Positions 45,078 to 52,459 of a DNA stretch of 64,000 bases are shown piece by piece. The notes beneath the pieces are model-generated. The model was given only the letters and a program-made list of their open reading frames with translations. It did no database searches and was not told the origin of the DNA. Position 1 is the stretch's first letter, and the number at the start of each line of letters is the position of its first letter. This stretch comes from Streptomyces pluripotens (GTDB lineage Bacteria > Actinomycetota > Actinomycetes > Streptomycetales > Streptomycetaceae). Position numbers and translations under genes: made by a program. The stretch is from positions 7,192,001 to 7,256,000 of the forward strand of contig NZ_CP021080.1 of NCBI RefSeq assembly GCF_000802245.2, in the 5' to 3' direction.

Positions 45078-45119
45078 CGGGGACTGGCGCGGTGGCTTCG
45101 GCTCCGTTTCCAGTCCCCG
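45078..45119 (-). repeat. domain VI-like stem of the group II intron
   Basis: CGGGGACTGG (45078-45087) and CCAGTCCCCG (45110-45119) form a 10-bp stem eight bases beyond the phosphoesterase stop and just after domain V on the minus strand. It could equally serve as the terminator of the phosphoesterase gene. Confidence 0.55.
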
Positions 45120-45126
45120 CCGCTTC

Positions 45127-45160
45127 GAACCGTACCTGCGGTTCTCCCGCATACGGCTTT
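45127..45160 (-). ncRNA. group II intron domain V
   Basis: On the minus strand the 34 bases read AAAGCCGTATGCGG, then loop GAGA, then ACCGCAGGTACGGTTC. The GCGG/CCGC upper stem with a GNRA tetraloop, the AG bulge and the lower CCGTA/TACGG stem are the hallmark of group II domain V, which is always about 34 nucleotides. Confidence 0.8.
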
Positions 45161-45488
45161 CCGACATCGTTCACCGCCTGGCATGCGCCGTCGCCCTGCG
45201 TACGGTTCCGGTAAGGCGGTAGACCCGGAGCCGGGTGGTCCACCCGTAGGTGAAACGGGTGGACCAGTTCCGACACCACAGGCCGTGTTGTCGCTTGGCG
45301 CGGATCGCCCGCCGTTCGTGGACGTAGCCGTTGACCGCGTTGAACGTCCGCCCGGAGTTCCCGTTGCGGAAGTACGCTCCCCAGTCCCGCAGCACGGGGT
45401 TGAGAAGCTGTTGTCTTTTCGATCTTGAGGGGTGCGCGTCGAACGGGAGTCCCGATCGGGTGGTCGCGGGGTGTTGGGTGCATACGAA

Positions 45489-45543
45489 CAGGGCCTCCTG
45501 AACAGCTCGTTGGTGTCGAATCACCGAGCAGCAGGAGGCCCTG
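45489..45543 (+). promoter_or_regulatory. hairpin sequestering the transposase ribosome site
   Basis: CAGGGCCTCCTG (45489-45500) pairs perfectly with CAGGAGGCCCTG (45532-45543), and GCTC/GAGC plus GGTG/CACC extend pairing inside. The Shine-Dalgarno AGGAGG (45533-45538) and the base before the GTG start are in the stem. In other IS elements such structures block translation of read-through transcripts. Confidence 0.7.
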
Positions 45544-46461
45544 GTGCAGCAGTCTTGCGTGCCGATGGCTGGGCAGTCCAGTGCGGTCACCTGGGAGTGT
45601 GACTGTCTGGCTCACCGGTTCGGAAATGCCGCCGACAATGGGACGCGTGAGCGGCGGTATCCGACGGACATGACGGACGCGGAGTGGGCCAGGGTCCTGC
45701 CGCTGCTGCCGGTGCCGGGCTGGATGCGCGGCCGGGGCGGCCGGCCGGAGGCGTATTGCCACCGGGTCATGCTCGATGCGATCCGGTATCTCGTGGACAA
45801 CGGGATCAAGTGGCGGGCGATGCCTGCCGACTTCCCGCCGTGGGACCGCATCTACGCATTCTTCCGCCGCTGGCGTGACCACGCCCTGGTCAAGGAGTTC
45901 CACGACCGGTTGCGCGCGAGAGTCCGCGAGGAGCTGGGGCGGGACGCGCAGCCGACGGCCGGGGTGATCGACTCGCAGTCCGTCAAGGCGGACGCCGTCG
46001 TCGGCGCGGACAGCCGGGGCTTCGACGGTGGCAAGCTCGTCAACGGCCGCAAGCGGCATGTCGTGGTCGACACCCTCGGCCTGCTGCTGGGCGTGATGGT
46101 CACCGCCGCGGATGTCGGCGACCGCACCGCTGCCCAGGTGCTGCTCGGGCAGGTCGCCGACGCCCACCACCGGCTGGAACTGCTCTGGGCTGATGGCGGC
46201 TACACCGGCAGCCTCGTCGAGCACTGCCTGGCCACGTTCGCCCTGGTCCTGGCGATCGTCAAACGCAGCGACGACCAGAAGGGGTTCGTGGTGCTGCCCA
46301 AGCGGTGGATCGTCGAGCGCCTCTTCGCCCACCTGATGCGAAGCCGCCGCCTGGTGCGCGACTTCGAGCGCCGCACCACCAGCGCGGAGGCGATGGTCTA
46401 CTGGTCGATGACCGGGCTCATGACCCGCCGCCTGGCCCGCTCACGCCTGCCGCGAGGGTGA
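45544..46461 (+). CDS. IS5-family DDE transposase
   Basis: 305 residues from GTG 45544 with AGGAGG upstream. N-terminal MTDAEWARVLPLLPV and GRGGRPEAYCHRVMLDAIRY; DDE residues D in GVIDSQSVKADA, D in LLWADGGYTGSL and E in KRWIVERLFAHL. Full length with no lesion. A fragment of a related transposase lies at 6655-6825. Confidence 0.93.
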   Translation: MQQSCVPMAGQSSAVTWECDCLAHRFGNAADNGTRERRYPTDMTDAEWARVLPLLPVPGWMRGRGGRPEAYCHRVMLDAIRYLVDNGIKWRAMPADFPPWDRIYAFFRRWRDHALVKEFHDRLRARVREELGRDAQPTAGVIDSQSVKADAVVGADSRGFDGGKLVNGRKRHVVVDTLGLLLGVMVTAADVGDRTAAQVLLGQVADAHHRLELLWADGGYTGSLVEHCLATFALVLAIVKRSDDQKGFVVLPKRWIVERLFAHLMRSRRLVRDFERRTTSAEAMVYWSMTGLMTRRLARSRLPRG

Positions 46462-46954
46462 ACCGGCCCGGCTGCTGCTCGGCCAGCCAGCCGCGGGCCA
46501 CCAGGCGTTTCGCCTTCGACCGCAGGGCCTCCACCCGCGCCGGCACCACGTCCATGCCGAACACGGCGGCCATCTCCTGGCAGCTCAAAGGGCCTTGATG
46601 GAGCCGGGCCCGGTCCGCGAGCGCCGTGAGGATGCGCTGGTAGTCCACCGACAGCACCGACCAGGCCAGCCCCTGGCGCCACACCGGCACCTGTGACTTC
46701 GACTTCGCCGCATCCCCAGGCGTCGACGGCACCTGCGCATCCCGCGGATCCGCGGTGACTTCCGCCTCGGCGGCGGCACCGTCGTCCGGAGCCAGCACCG
46801 TATCGACCCGCCTGCGAGCGATCGCCCACTCCTGCCATTCCAGCTCGGCCGCGGCCAGCTCGGCCTGGATGCGGTCGGCCTCCTCCCGCAGCCCGTCGAC
46901 TCGACGCCGAGCGGCGACCTCGTGCTGTTCCAGCAGCCCAACAACTGACGGCAT
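46418..46954 (-). CDS. IS-associated accessory protein of unknown function
   Basis: 178 residues from ATG 46954 with GGGAGG upstream. N-terminal coiled coil (MPSVVGLLEQHEVAARRRVD, IQAELAAAELEWQEWAI), a Ser/Asp-rich linker and a C-terminal winged-helix-like part (CQEMAAVFGMDVVPARVEAL, AKRLVARGWLAEQQPGRF). Similar proteins are common in Streptomyces, usually as hypothetical. Here it lies within the IS boundaries and its end overlaps the transposase end by 44 bases, so it is a passenger or regulator of the element. Confidence 0.8.
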   Translation of the reverse strand: MPSVVGLLEQHEVAARRRVDGLREEADRIQAELAAAELEWQEWAIARRRVDTVLAPDDGAAAEAEVTADPRDAQVPSTPGDAAKSKSQVPVWRQGLAWSVLSVDYQRILTALADRARLHQGPLSCQEMAAVFGMDVVPARVEALRSKAKRLVARGWLAEQQPGRFTLAAGVSGPGGGS

Positions 46955-47584
46955 CCGCGACCTCCCGGGGAACGACGACCCGACAGGCCACCACTCCCAC
47001 GGAACCACCGGTCCTATCCCCGACCAGCGGAAACGCGCCGATCACGTCCGGAAAGACAACACCTTCTGAGGTCAGCGACCACGGCGCACAGCGGTTGTTC
47101 AGTCTTCTCAATGACGGTGGCTGCACGGACTTTGTCCCGCAGCACCCGCATCGCTCCGGCCGGGGGCCACCGCTGCGAGTAGTGCGTGCCCCGCCCTTTC
47201 CACGACTCCACCTTCCGGTGGTGGAAGCCGAGGAACCCGAAGCCCTGCCCGCCCTGGATGAGGCAGGTGATGCCGGACCTCTCCGGGCGCAACCGCAGCC
47301 CGAGCCGGTCCGGTACCTCCGTCGCCGACAGCTGGGCCTGCTCGGCTCGTTGTCTGGTCGGCGACAGGACGACGACGTACTCGCAGTACCTCACCAGTAC
47401 CCCCAGCCGGCGGCCCTCGACCTTCCATGCCTCGTTGAGGACGTGCAAGGTGATGTTCGCCAGCAGAGGTGAGATCGGTGAGCCCTGCCCGGTCCACCCC
47501 AGTCGGAGAGGTCACCCCGCCCTCCAAGACTCCCATCCGCAGCCATGCCCGGACCACCGATGCCGCGCTGGGTGGCCCTCCCGT

Positions 47585-47705
47585 CCGTATTGAGTTGTCC
47601 GTACGGCGTCTGTACTGCGAGAACTCCCACTACCCAAAGGGCACGTTCGCCGAACAGATCGACGGCCTCACCGTTCGCCACCAACGGCGCACGCCCTTGT
47701 CGTAG
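47585..47705 (+). pseudogene. ISL3-family transposase N-terminal fragment
   Basis: One frame reads RIELSVRRLYCENSHYPKGT followed by FAEQIDGLTVRHQRRTPLS and a stop. ISL3 transposases begin with a zinc-finger-like region ending VRRFRC.N..CPRRTFAEQ...LT.RY.RRT. About 40 codons remain, with one finger Cys replaced by Tyr. It abuts the group II intron remnant on its left and overlaps the end of the DNA-binding protein gene on its right. Confidence 0.6.
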
Positions 47706-48336
47706 CGCCGCCATGTGGCTGTCGAGCGTCCGGGTCCGTTCCGGTGTCGCGGTCGGCTTGGGCGAGGAGCCGTTCCCATGTGCGGGTGGATCCGCCGTGC
47801 TGGTCGGCGAGCGTGGCCGCGAGGCGGGTGCGGGGGGTGTCCTCGGCGGTTTTGAGTGCTGCGGTGGCGGTGCGCAGACGGGGGTCGCCTTCGTAGGCGT
47901 GGGCCTTGCGGAGCTTGCTCTCTTTGCCTGGGGGGCGCCCGCCTCCTTTTCCTTGCCGGGTGGGGGTGTTGCGGCGGTCCTCGATGTCTCGGCGGGCCCA
48001 GAGGCGGAGGCTGTAGACGGTGGTGCCCGCCGGGAGGTAGCCCTGGGTCGCGTAGGCGCGAACGGTGCTCGCCGCGACGCCGAGCACGGCGGCGGCCTCC
48101 TCGTCGTTGAGACGGTCGTCGGGGTGTTCTCCGGTGGGCAGAGCGGGGATGGGGCGCCCGTCGATGTAGGCCTGGGCCTGGGCGAGGTCGTACACCAGTA
48201 CGCGGCTGCTGGGGAAGAGAGCCGGCACACGCTGCCGGAGGGCGGGGGCGTCGCGACGCCGCCACGTGGCGATGGGTACTCCGGCCTGCTGGGCGATGTC
48301 GGATTCGTTGATCACGGGGCGGTTGCGGGGGATCAC
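47668..48336 (-). CDS. HTH DNA-binding protein with basic C-terminus
   Basis: 222 residues from GTG 48336 (GTG 48315 possible). Two HTH-like segments: SDIAQQAGVPIATWRRRD near 15 and [20 protein letters not shown] near 75, followed by LWARRDIEDRRNTPTRQ and a basic, helical tail. It resembles MerR/excisionase-like or KfrA-type DNA-binding proteins. The last 38 bases run across an ISL3 fragment, so the C-terminus may be an altered end rather than native. Target unknown. Confidence 0.6.
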   Translation of the reverse strand: MIPRNRPVINESDIAQQAGVPIATWRRRDAPALRQRVPALFPSSRVLVYDLAQAQAYIDGRPIPALPTGEHPDDRLNDEEAAAVLGVAASTVRAYATQGYLPAGTTVYSLRLWARRDIEDRRNTPTRQGKGGGRPPGKESKLRKAHAYEGDPRLRTATAALKTAEDTPRTRLAATLADQHGGSTRTWERLLAQADRDTGTDPDARQPHGGATTRACAVGGER

Positions 48337-48458
48337 GGGGGGAGGGTTTCTCTCGGGTGTTCCGGTGGGGCGGGCTACGCTGGTGGGGCTTCTTCGGTCG
48401 GCGGTGACGTTGGCGTAGATGTTGGTCAGGGGCCGGTGGTGTGCCGGGCTGCTTCTCG

Positions 48459-49001
48459 CTAGTGGCTCTCCGCTGGCCCCTTGGCTGTCTGCTCCTTCCA
48501 GCGGCGGACATCTCGCGGGCCGCGGAGCCTGACCACCTGAACGCCGAGTTCGGCCGTCTCGGCGACCTGGCGGACGTAGCGGGGGCGGTTCGCCCGGTAT
48601 TTGCGGATGGCGTTGCGGAGCAGGGATCGGCGGGCGAAAAACGCCTTGGACCAAGTCAGGCGCCTGGCTTGTGCGCTGTCCTCTCGCCCTGAGAGCTGAC
48701 GCAGACTGCGACGGATGATCCGGTACAAGATCAGGGGTAGTGGGAAGTCGAGCCAGACCAATATGTCGGCCCGGTGCCATACGACGTCGGCGAGCTTGGA
48801 GAAGTTGCCTTCGACGATCCATCCGTCGGTACGGGTGATCTCTCCTGCCTGCCGCCGGAACTCCTCCAGCGGCAGCGGCCCGTTTGGGGTGAACAGCAGG
48901 TCGTCAAGGTCGGTGTGGGGTTGGTCCAGCTCTGCGGAGAGCCACCGGGCCAGGGTGGACTTTCCCGTAGCCGGCGCTCCGAACAGGGCGATCTTCGGCA
49001 T
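48459..49001 (-). CDS. P-loop NTPase (adenylate-kinase/topology-modulation-like)
   Basis: 180 residues from ATG 49001. Walker A FGAPATGKSTLARW at 7-20, LDDLLFTPNGPLPLEEF, WIVEGNFSKLADVVW and ILVWLDFPLPLILYRIIRRSL are the order seen in FlaR-type/topology modulation proteins, small kinases of unassigned substrate. Single gene between the mobile-element zone and the ribose operon. Confidence 0.8.
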   Translation of the reverse strand: MPKIALFGAPATGKSTLARWLSAELDQPHTDLDDLLFTPNGPLPLEEFRRQAGEITRTDGWIVEGNFSKLADVVWHRADILVWLDFPLPLILYRIIRRSLRQLSGREDSAQARRLTWSKAFFARRSLLRNAIRKYRANRPRYVRQVAETAELGVQVVRLRGPRDVRRWKEQTAKGPAESH

Positions 49002-49104
49002 GTGTGTCTTTCCCCCCCACAGGTAGTCGACATGCGAAACTTTACAGCATTCGAAACCGCCCTTGGGGCGGCCGGCGCATCACACCAGTAGCCGTCGCGG
49101 GCGG

Positions 49105-49494
49105 TCAGAAGAAGACCCCGCACCGCAGCAGCACATTCGCGTACGGCTGTGCCTCGCCCGTCCGCACGACGAGCCGGGCGCCTGCCGATAGCTCCTTCAG
49201 CCTCTCGTGGGGGACGAGGGCCAGGTCGGGAAAGCATCCGGTGAGCAGTGCCGAAGCCGCTGGGTTGGCGTCCCGTATCTCCGTCGCTGCCGTCGCGCCC
49301 TCGATGACCAGCTCGGACAGGAGCCCGTCCAGAACTTCGGCGAAGGACGGCACTCCGGCCCGGAAGGCGAGGTCCACGACCCGAGGGCCGTCGGGTATCG
49401 GCATGCCCGCGTCGCAGACCAGCACCTCGTCACTGTGCCCCAGCTCGGCCAAGGCCCCCGAGAGATGGCGGTTGAGGATCCCTGCCTTCTTCAC
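49105..49494 (-). CDS. rbsD: D-ribose pyranase
   Basis: 129 residues, standard RbsD length. MKKAGILNRHLSGALAELGH with the catalytic H20 region, VCDAGMPIPDGP and the C-terminal RTGEAQPYANVLLRCGVFF are diagnostic. Interconverts pyranose and furanose forms so that ribokinase can act. Start ATG 49494 overlaps the rbsK stop. Last gene of rbsRACBKD. Confidence 0.95.
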   Translation of the reverse strand: MKKAGILNRHLSGALAELGHSDEVLVCDAGMPIPDGPRVVDLAFRAGVPSFAEVLDGLLSELVIEGATAATEIRDANPAASALLTGCFPDLALVPHERLKELSAGARLVVRTGEAQPYANVLLRCGVFF

Positions 49495-50393
49495 AGTGCG
49501 GCCACTTCTTGCGCCGTCGGGAACGACTCCTGGGCACCCCGTTTCGTCACCGCCGCTGCCCCGACGCGCGCTGCGTACGCTGCTGCCTCCGCCAGGGTCG
49601 CGTCGGCGCTCAGTTTCCAGGCCAGTGCGGCCGTGAAGGAGTCGCCGGCACCCGTCGTGTCCACGGCCTTGACCTTCACCGACGGGATCCGTTGGACACC
49701 TGCCGAGGATGCTGCCAGCGCGCCCCGCGAACCCAGCGTCACGACCACCGACTTCGGCCCCATGGCCAGCAGCGCCCGGGCCCAGTCCTCCGGTTCCACG
49801 CTGGCGTACGTGTCGCCGAGGATCACCTTCGCTTCGTGCTCGTTGACGATCAACGGATCGCAGGCCACGAGGATTTCGGCGAGAAGCGGGCGAGGCGGAG
49901 AGGGGTTGAAGACGAAGCGGCTGCCGGGCGCCAGGTTGCGGATGACCTCCACAACCGCCTCCAGCGGGATCTCCAGCTGTGCCGACACCACCCGGGCGAC
50001 ACGGAAGAGGCCGGCCGCCGCCCGGATGTCCTTTGGCATCAGTCGGCGGTTCGCGCCCGGTGACACCACGATGCTGTTGTCGCCGGACGAATCCACGGTA
50101 ATCAGCGCGACGCCGGTCGGCTCCCCGCCCACCAGCACGCCCGCCGTGTCGACGCCAGCCGCCCGCTGCGAGTCGAGCAGCAGCTGGCCGTACGCGTCGT
50201 CGCCGACCCGGGCCAACAAGGCCGTACGGGCCCCGAGTCGTGCGGCCGCCACGGCCTGGTTCGCGCCCTTGCCGCCGGGGTGGACGGCCAGGTCGGAGCC
50301 GAGGACCGTCTCACCGACCCCGGGCCTGCGCTCGATGCCGATCACCAGGTCGGCGTTGGCCGAACCCACGACCAGCAGGTCGTAGTCGTACAT
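49491..50393 (-). CDS. rbsK: ribokinase
   Basis: 300 residues. PfkB fold: VVGSANADLVIGIERRPGVG, HPGGKGANQAVAAARLG, VNEHEAK, the anion-hole and catalytic motif DTTGAGDSFTAAL, which includes the base Asp. Phosphorylates ribose at O5. 107 bases after rbsB with a hairpin between; coupled to rbsD. Confidence 0.95.
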   Translation of the reverse strand: MYDYDLLVVGSANADLVIGIERRPGVGETVLGSDLAVHPGGKGANQAVAAARLGARTALLARVGDDAYGQLLLDSQRAAGVDTAGVLVGGEPTGVALITVDSSGDNSIVVSPGANRRLMPKDIRAAAGLFRVARVVSAQLEIPLEAVVEVIRNLAPGSRFVFNPSPPRPLLAEILVACDPLIVNEHEAKVILGDTYASVEPEDWARALLAMGPKSVVVTLGSRGALAASSAGVQRIPSVKVKAVDTTGAGDSFTAALAWKLSADATLAEAAAYAARVGAAAVTKRGAQESFPTAQEVAAL

Positions 50394-50462
50394 GAACTGT
50401 CCCCTGTACAGGTGAGTTGGAGCCGCACGACGGCCGGTCGCACCGTGTGCGGGTCATGCCGG

Positions 50463-50492
50463 GGTGGCCGGACGGTGTCCCGCCCGGCCACC
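50463..50492 (-). terminator. hairpin between rbsB and rbsK
   Basis: GGTGGCCGG (50463-50471) and CCGGCCACC (50484-50492) pair over 9 bp with a 12-base loop, just after the rbsB stop. A stabilising or partial-termination hairpin after a binding-protein gene keeps its product in excess over the others. Confidence 0.6.
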
Positions 50493-50500
50493 ATGCCGTG

Positions 50501-51439
50501 TCAGCCGCTGAACGTGTCCGCGTTCTCAGCCGTGACCACCTTCACCGGCACCTTGACCGTCTTCTGGACCTTTTCGCCGTTCGCGGCCTTGACCGCGTTC
50601 TGCACCGCGAGCTTGCCGAGTTCCTTCGGCTGCTGTGCGACGGACGCGTACAGGGTGCCGTCCTTGACCGCCGTGAGGCCGTCCGGCGTGCCGTCGAAGC
50701 CGATCACCGCGACTGACGTGCCGGCCCTGCTGCCCAGTGCCTTGATCGCGCCGAGTGCCATCTCGTCGTTCTCGGCGAAGACGCCGGTCACGTCGGGGTG
50801 CGCCTGGAGGAGGTTGGTCATGACGTCCAAGCCCTTGGTGCGGTCGAAGTCCGCGGGTTGCTTGGCGAGGATCTCGATGCCCGGGTAGGCCTTGAGGCCC
50901 TCGGTGAAGCCCTGGCCGCGTTCACGGCTGGCGGATGTTCCCGCGGTGCCCTGCAGGATGACGATCTTCCCCTTGCCGCCCAACTTCTCGGCCAGGGACT
51001 TCGCGGCGAGCTGTCCTCCCTCGATGTTGTCGGAGGCGACGGTGGTGGCGAGGTCGGCGCCGTTGACCGTGCGGTCGGCGGCGACGACCGGTATGCCGGC
51101 CTTGCCGGCTGCCTTCACCGACGGCGCGGCAGCATCCGAGTCCACGGGGTTGATGATGATCGACTTCACGTTCTGGCCGGTGAAGTTCTGCAGTTGGTTG
51201 GCCTGCTGCGACGCGTCGTTCTGTGCGTCGGTCACTGTCAGGGCGACGCCCTCGGCCTTGGCCTCCGCTTCGGCGCCCTTCTTGAGCTGCACGAAGAACG
51301 GGTTGTTGAGTGTCGATAGCGACATGCCGATCTTGGTGGCGCCGGAACCGCTGTCTCCGGAGGCTGAGTTGCAGGCGGTGGCGGTGAGAGCGAGGGCTGC
51401 GACGGTTGCGGCGACGACGGCGAGATTCTTCGTACCCAT
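50501..51439 (-). CDS. rbsB: ribose ABC transporter, substrate-binding lipoprotein
   Basis: 312 residues with lipobox LTATAC (C23). Periplasmic-binding type I fold: IGMSLSTLNNPFFVQLKKGA, NQLQNFTGQNVKSIIINPVD, GIPVVAADRTV, TGVFAENDEMALGAIKAL, VAVIGFDGTPDG. Captures ribose outside the membrane for RbsA/RbsC. Confidence 0.93.
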   Translation of the reverse strand: MGTKNLAVVAATVAALALTATACNSASGDSGSGATKIGMSLSTLNNPFFVQLKKGAEAEAKAEGVALTVTDAQNDASQQANQLQNFTGQNVKSIIINPVDSDAAAPSVKAAGKAGIPVVAADRTVNGADLATTVASDNIEGGQLAAKSLAEKLGGKGKIVILQGTAGTSASRERGQGFTEGLKAYPGIEILAKQPADFDRTKGLDVMTNLLQAHPDVTGVFAENDEMALGAIKALGSRAGTSVAVIGFDGTPDGLTAVKDGTLYASVAQQPKELGKLAVQNAVKAANGEKVQKTVKVPVKVVTAENADTFSG

Positions 51440-51481
51440 GGTTGCTTCCTTGCAGTGGGCGGGGCGGGGATCGGGGGGAGT

Positions 51482-52459
51482 TCAGGAGGCGCGGCGGCGC
51501 AGCGTGTCCAGCAGGACGGCGAGCGCGATGACCGCGCCGATGACGACCTGCTGCCAGAACGCGGAAACGGACAGCAGATTGAGGCCGTTGCGCAGTACGG
51601 CCAGGATGAGGGCGCCGATGAAGGTACCCGAGGCCCTGCCGAGGCCGCCGGAGAGGCTGGCGCCACCGATGACGACAGCGGCGATGGCGTCGAGTTCGTA
51701 CCCGAGGGCGGCCTGTGGCTGCGCGGAGACCAGGCGGGAGGCGAGCAGGATGCCCGCGACGGCCGCGAAGGCGCCGGACAGCGCGTAGATGGCGAGCTTC
51801 TGCTTCTTCACGCGCAGCCCGGACAGCCGCGCCGCCTCCTCGTTGCCGCCGATCGCGTACATGGAGCGGCCGATGTACGTACGGGACAGGATCACGGCGG
51901 TGATCAGGCCCATTGCCACCATGACCAGCACGGGCACCGGCAGCCAGCCGCCGAGGGTGTTGCCGAGTGCGGACACCGAGTCGGGGAAGGCGATCGGGCT
52001 GCCCTGCGAGATGACCAGCGCCAGGCCACGGCCCACCGAGAGCATCGCGAGCGTGGCGATGAAGGGTGGCAGCTTGCCGTAGGAGATCAGTGTGCCGTTG
52101 ACGAGCCCGCACGCGACACCGGTGCCGAGAGCCAGGAACACGGCCAGCCAGACCGGCAGCCCCTGGGAGGTCGCGGTCCAGGCGAGGACGGTCGCGGCCA
52201 GCGCGGCCACCGAGCCGACCGACAGATCGATGCCGGCGGAGACGATGACGAAGGTCACGCCGAAGGCCAGGATCGCGGTCACGGCGGCCTGCACACCGAC
52301 GTTGAGCAGGTTCTGGGTGGTCAAAAAGTCGCCTGAAAGCAGCGACATGGCCACGACCAGCACGATGAGGGCGCTGAGCGCGCCGTTGTCGAGCAGGACC
52401 CGACGGACCGCGGTGGCGCTTCCCACGCCGGGGCTGGGCTTGAGCGTGTCAGTCGTCAC
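51482..52459 (-). CDS. rbsC: ribose ABC transporter permease
   Basis: 325 residues from GTG 52459, overlapping the rbsA stop by 11 bases. About eight to ten hydrophobic segments; family signatures GVTFVIVSAGIDLSVGSVAA, GLVNGTLISYGKLPPFIATL, TYIGRSMYAIGGNEEAARLS, VIGGASLSGGLGRASGTFIG. The EAARLSG loop contacts the ATPase. Confidence 0.94.
   Translation of the reverse strand: MTTDTLKPSPGVGSATAVRRVLLDNGALSALIVLVVAMSLLSGDFLTTQNLLNVGVQAAVTAILAFGVTFVIVSAGIDLSVGSVAALAATVLAWTATSQGLPVWLAVFLALGTGVACGLVNGTLISYGKLPPFIATLAMLSVGRGLALVISQGSPIAFPDSVSALGNTLGGWLPVPVLVMVAMGLITAVILSRTYIGRSMYAIGGNEEAARLSGLRVKKQKLAIYALSGAFAAVAGILLASRLVSAQPQAALGYELDAIAAVVIGGASLSGGLGRASGTFIGALILAVLRNGLNLLSVSAFWQQVVIGAVIALAVLLDTLRRRAS

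Larger units (their letters stand above)
45404..47066. mobile_element. complete IS5-family insertion sequence (1663 bp)
   Basis: Ends are imperfect inverted repeats: GAAGCTGTTGTCTTTTCG at 45404 and, on the other strand from 47066, GAAGGTGTTGTCTTTCCG (16 of 18 identical). A 3-bp target duplication TGA lies at 45401-45403 and 47067-47069, of the TNA type made by the IS1031-like subgroup. It carries the transposase gene on plus and an accessory gene on minus that overlap at their 3' ends. It is inserted in the group II intron maturase frame. Both genes look intact, so the element may be active. Confidence 0.82.
45171..47557 (-). pseudogene. group II intron reverse transcriptase/maturase, split and degraded
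   Basis: The distal fragment (47557-47067) reads VRAWLRMGVLEGG, frameshift, GQGSPISPLLANITLHVLN, then RYCEYVVVL where RYADDFVVL is expected, so the catalytic YADD is lost, then GFGFLGFHHRKVESWKG and CAVVADL. The proximal fragment (45403-45171) continues LNPVLRDWGAYFRNGNS, RTFNAVNGYV, VYRLTGTVR to a stop. Removing the IS and one TCA copy joins them as VVADLNPVLRDWG in one frame. The enzyme was therefore already defective or became so together with the insertion. Confidence 0.75.
45071..47560 (-). mobile_element. decayed group II intron, interrupted by an IS5-family element
   Basis: Minus strand. From upstream to downstream: reverse-transcriptase fragment (47557-47067), IS insertion (45404-47066), maturase C-terminus (45403-45171), a domain V hairpin (45127-45160) and a domain VI-like hairpin (45078-45119) ending at the stop of the phosphoesterase gene. 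The 5' half of the intron (RNA domains I-III and RT N-terminus) is gone, being replaced at about 47570 by an ISL3 fragment. Lying directly downstream of a gene fits the known habit of some group II introns of entering after terminators. Confidence 0.75.
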
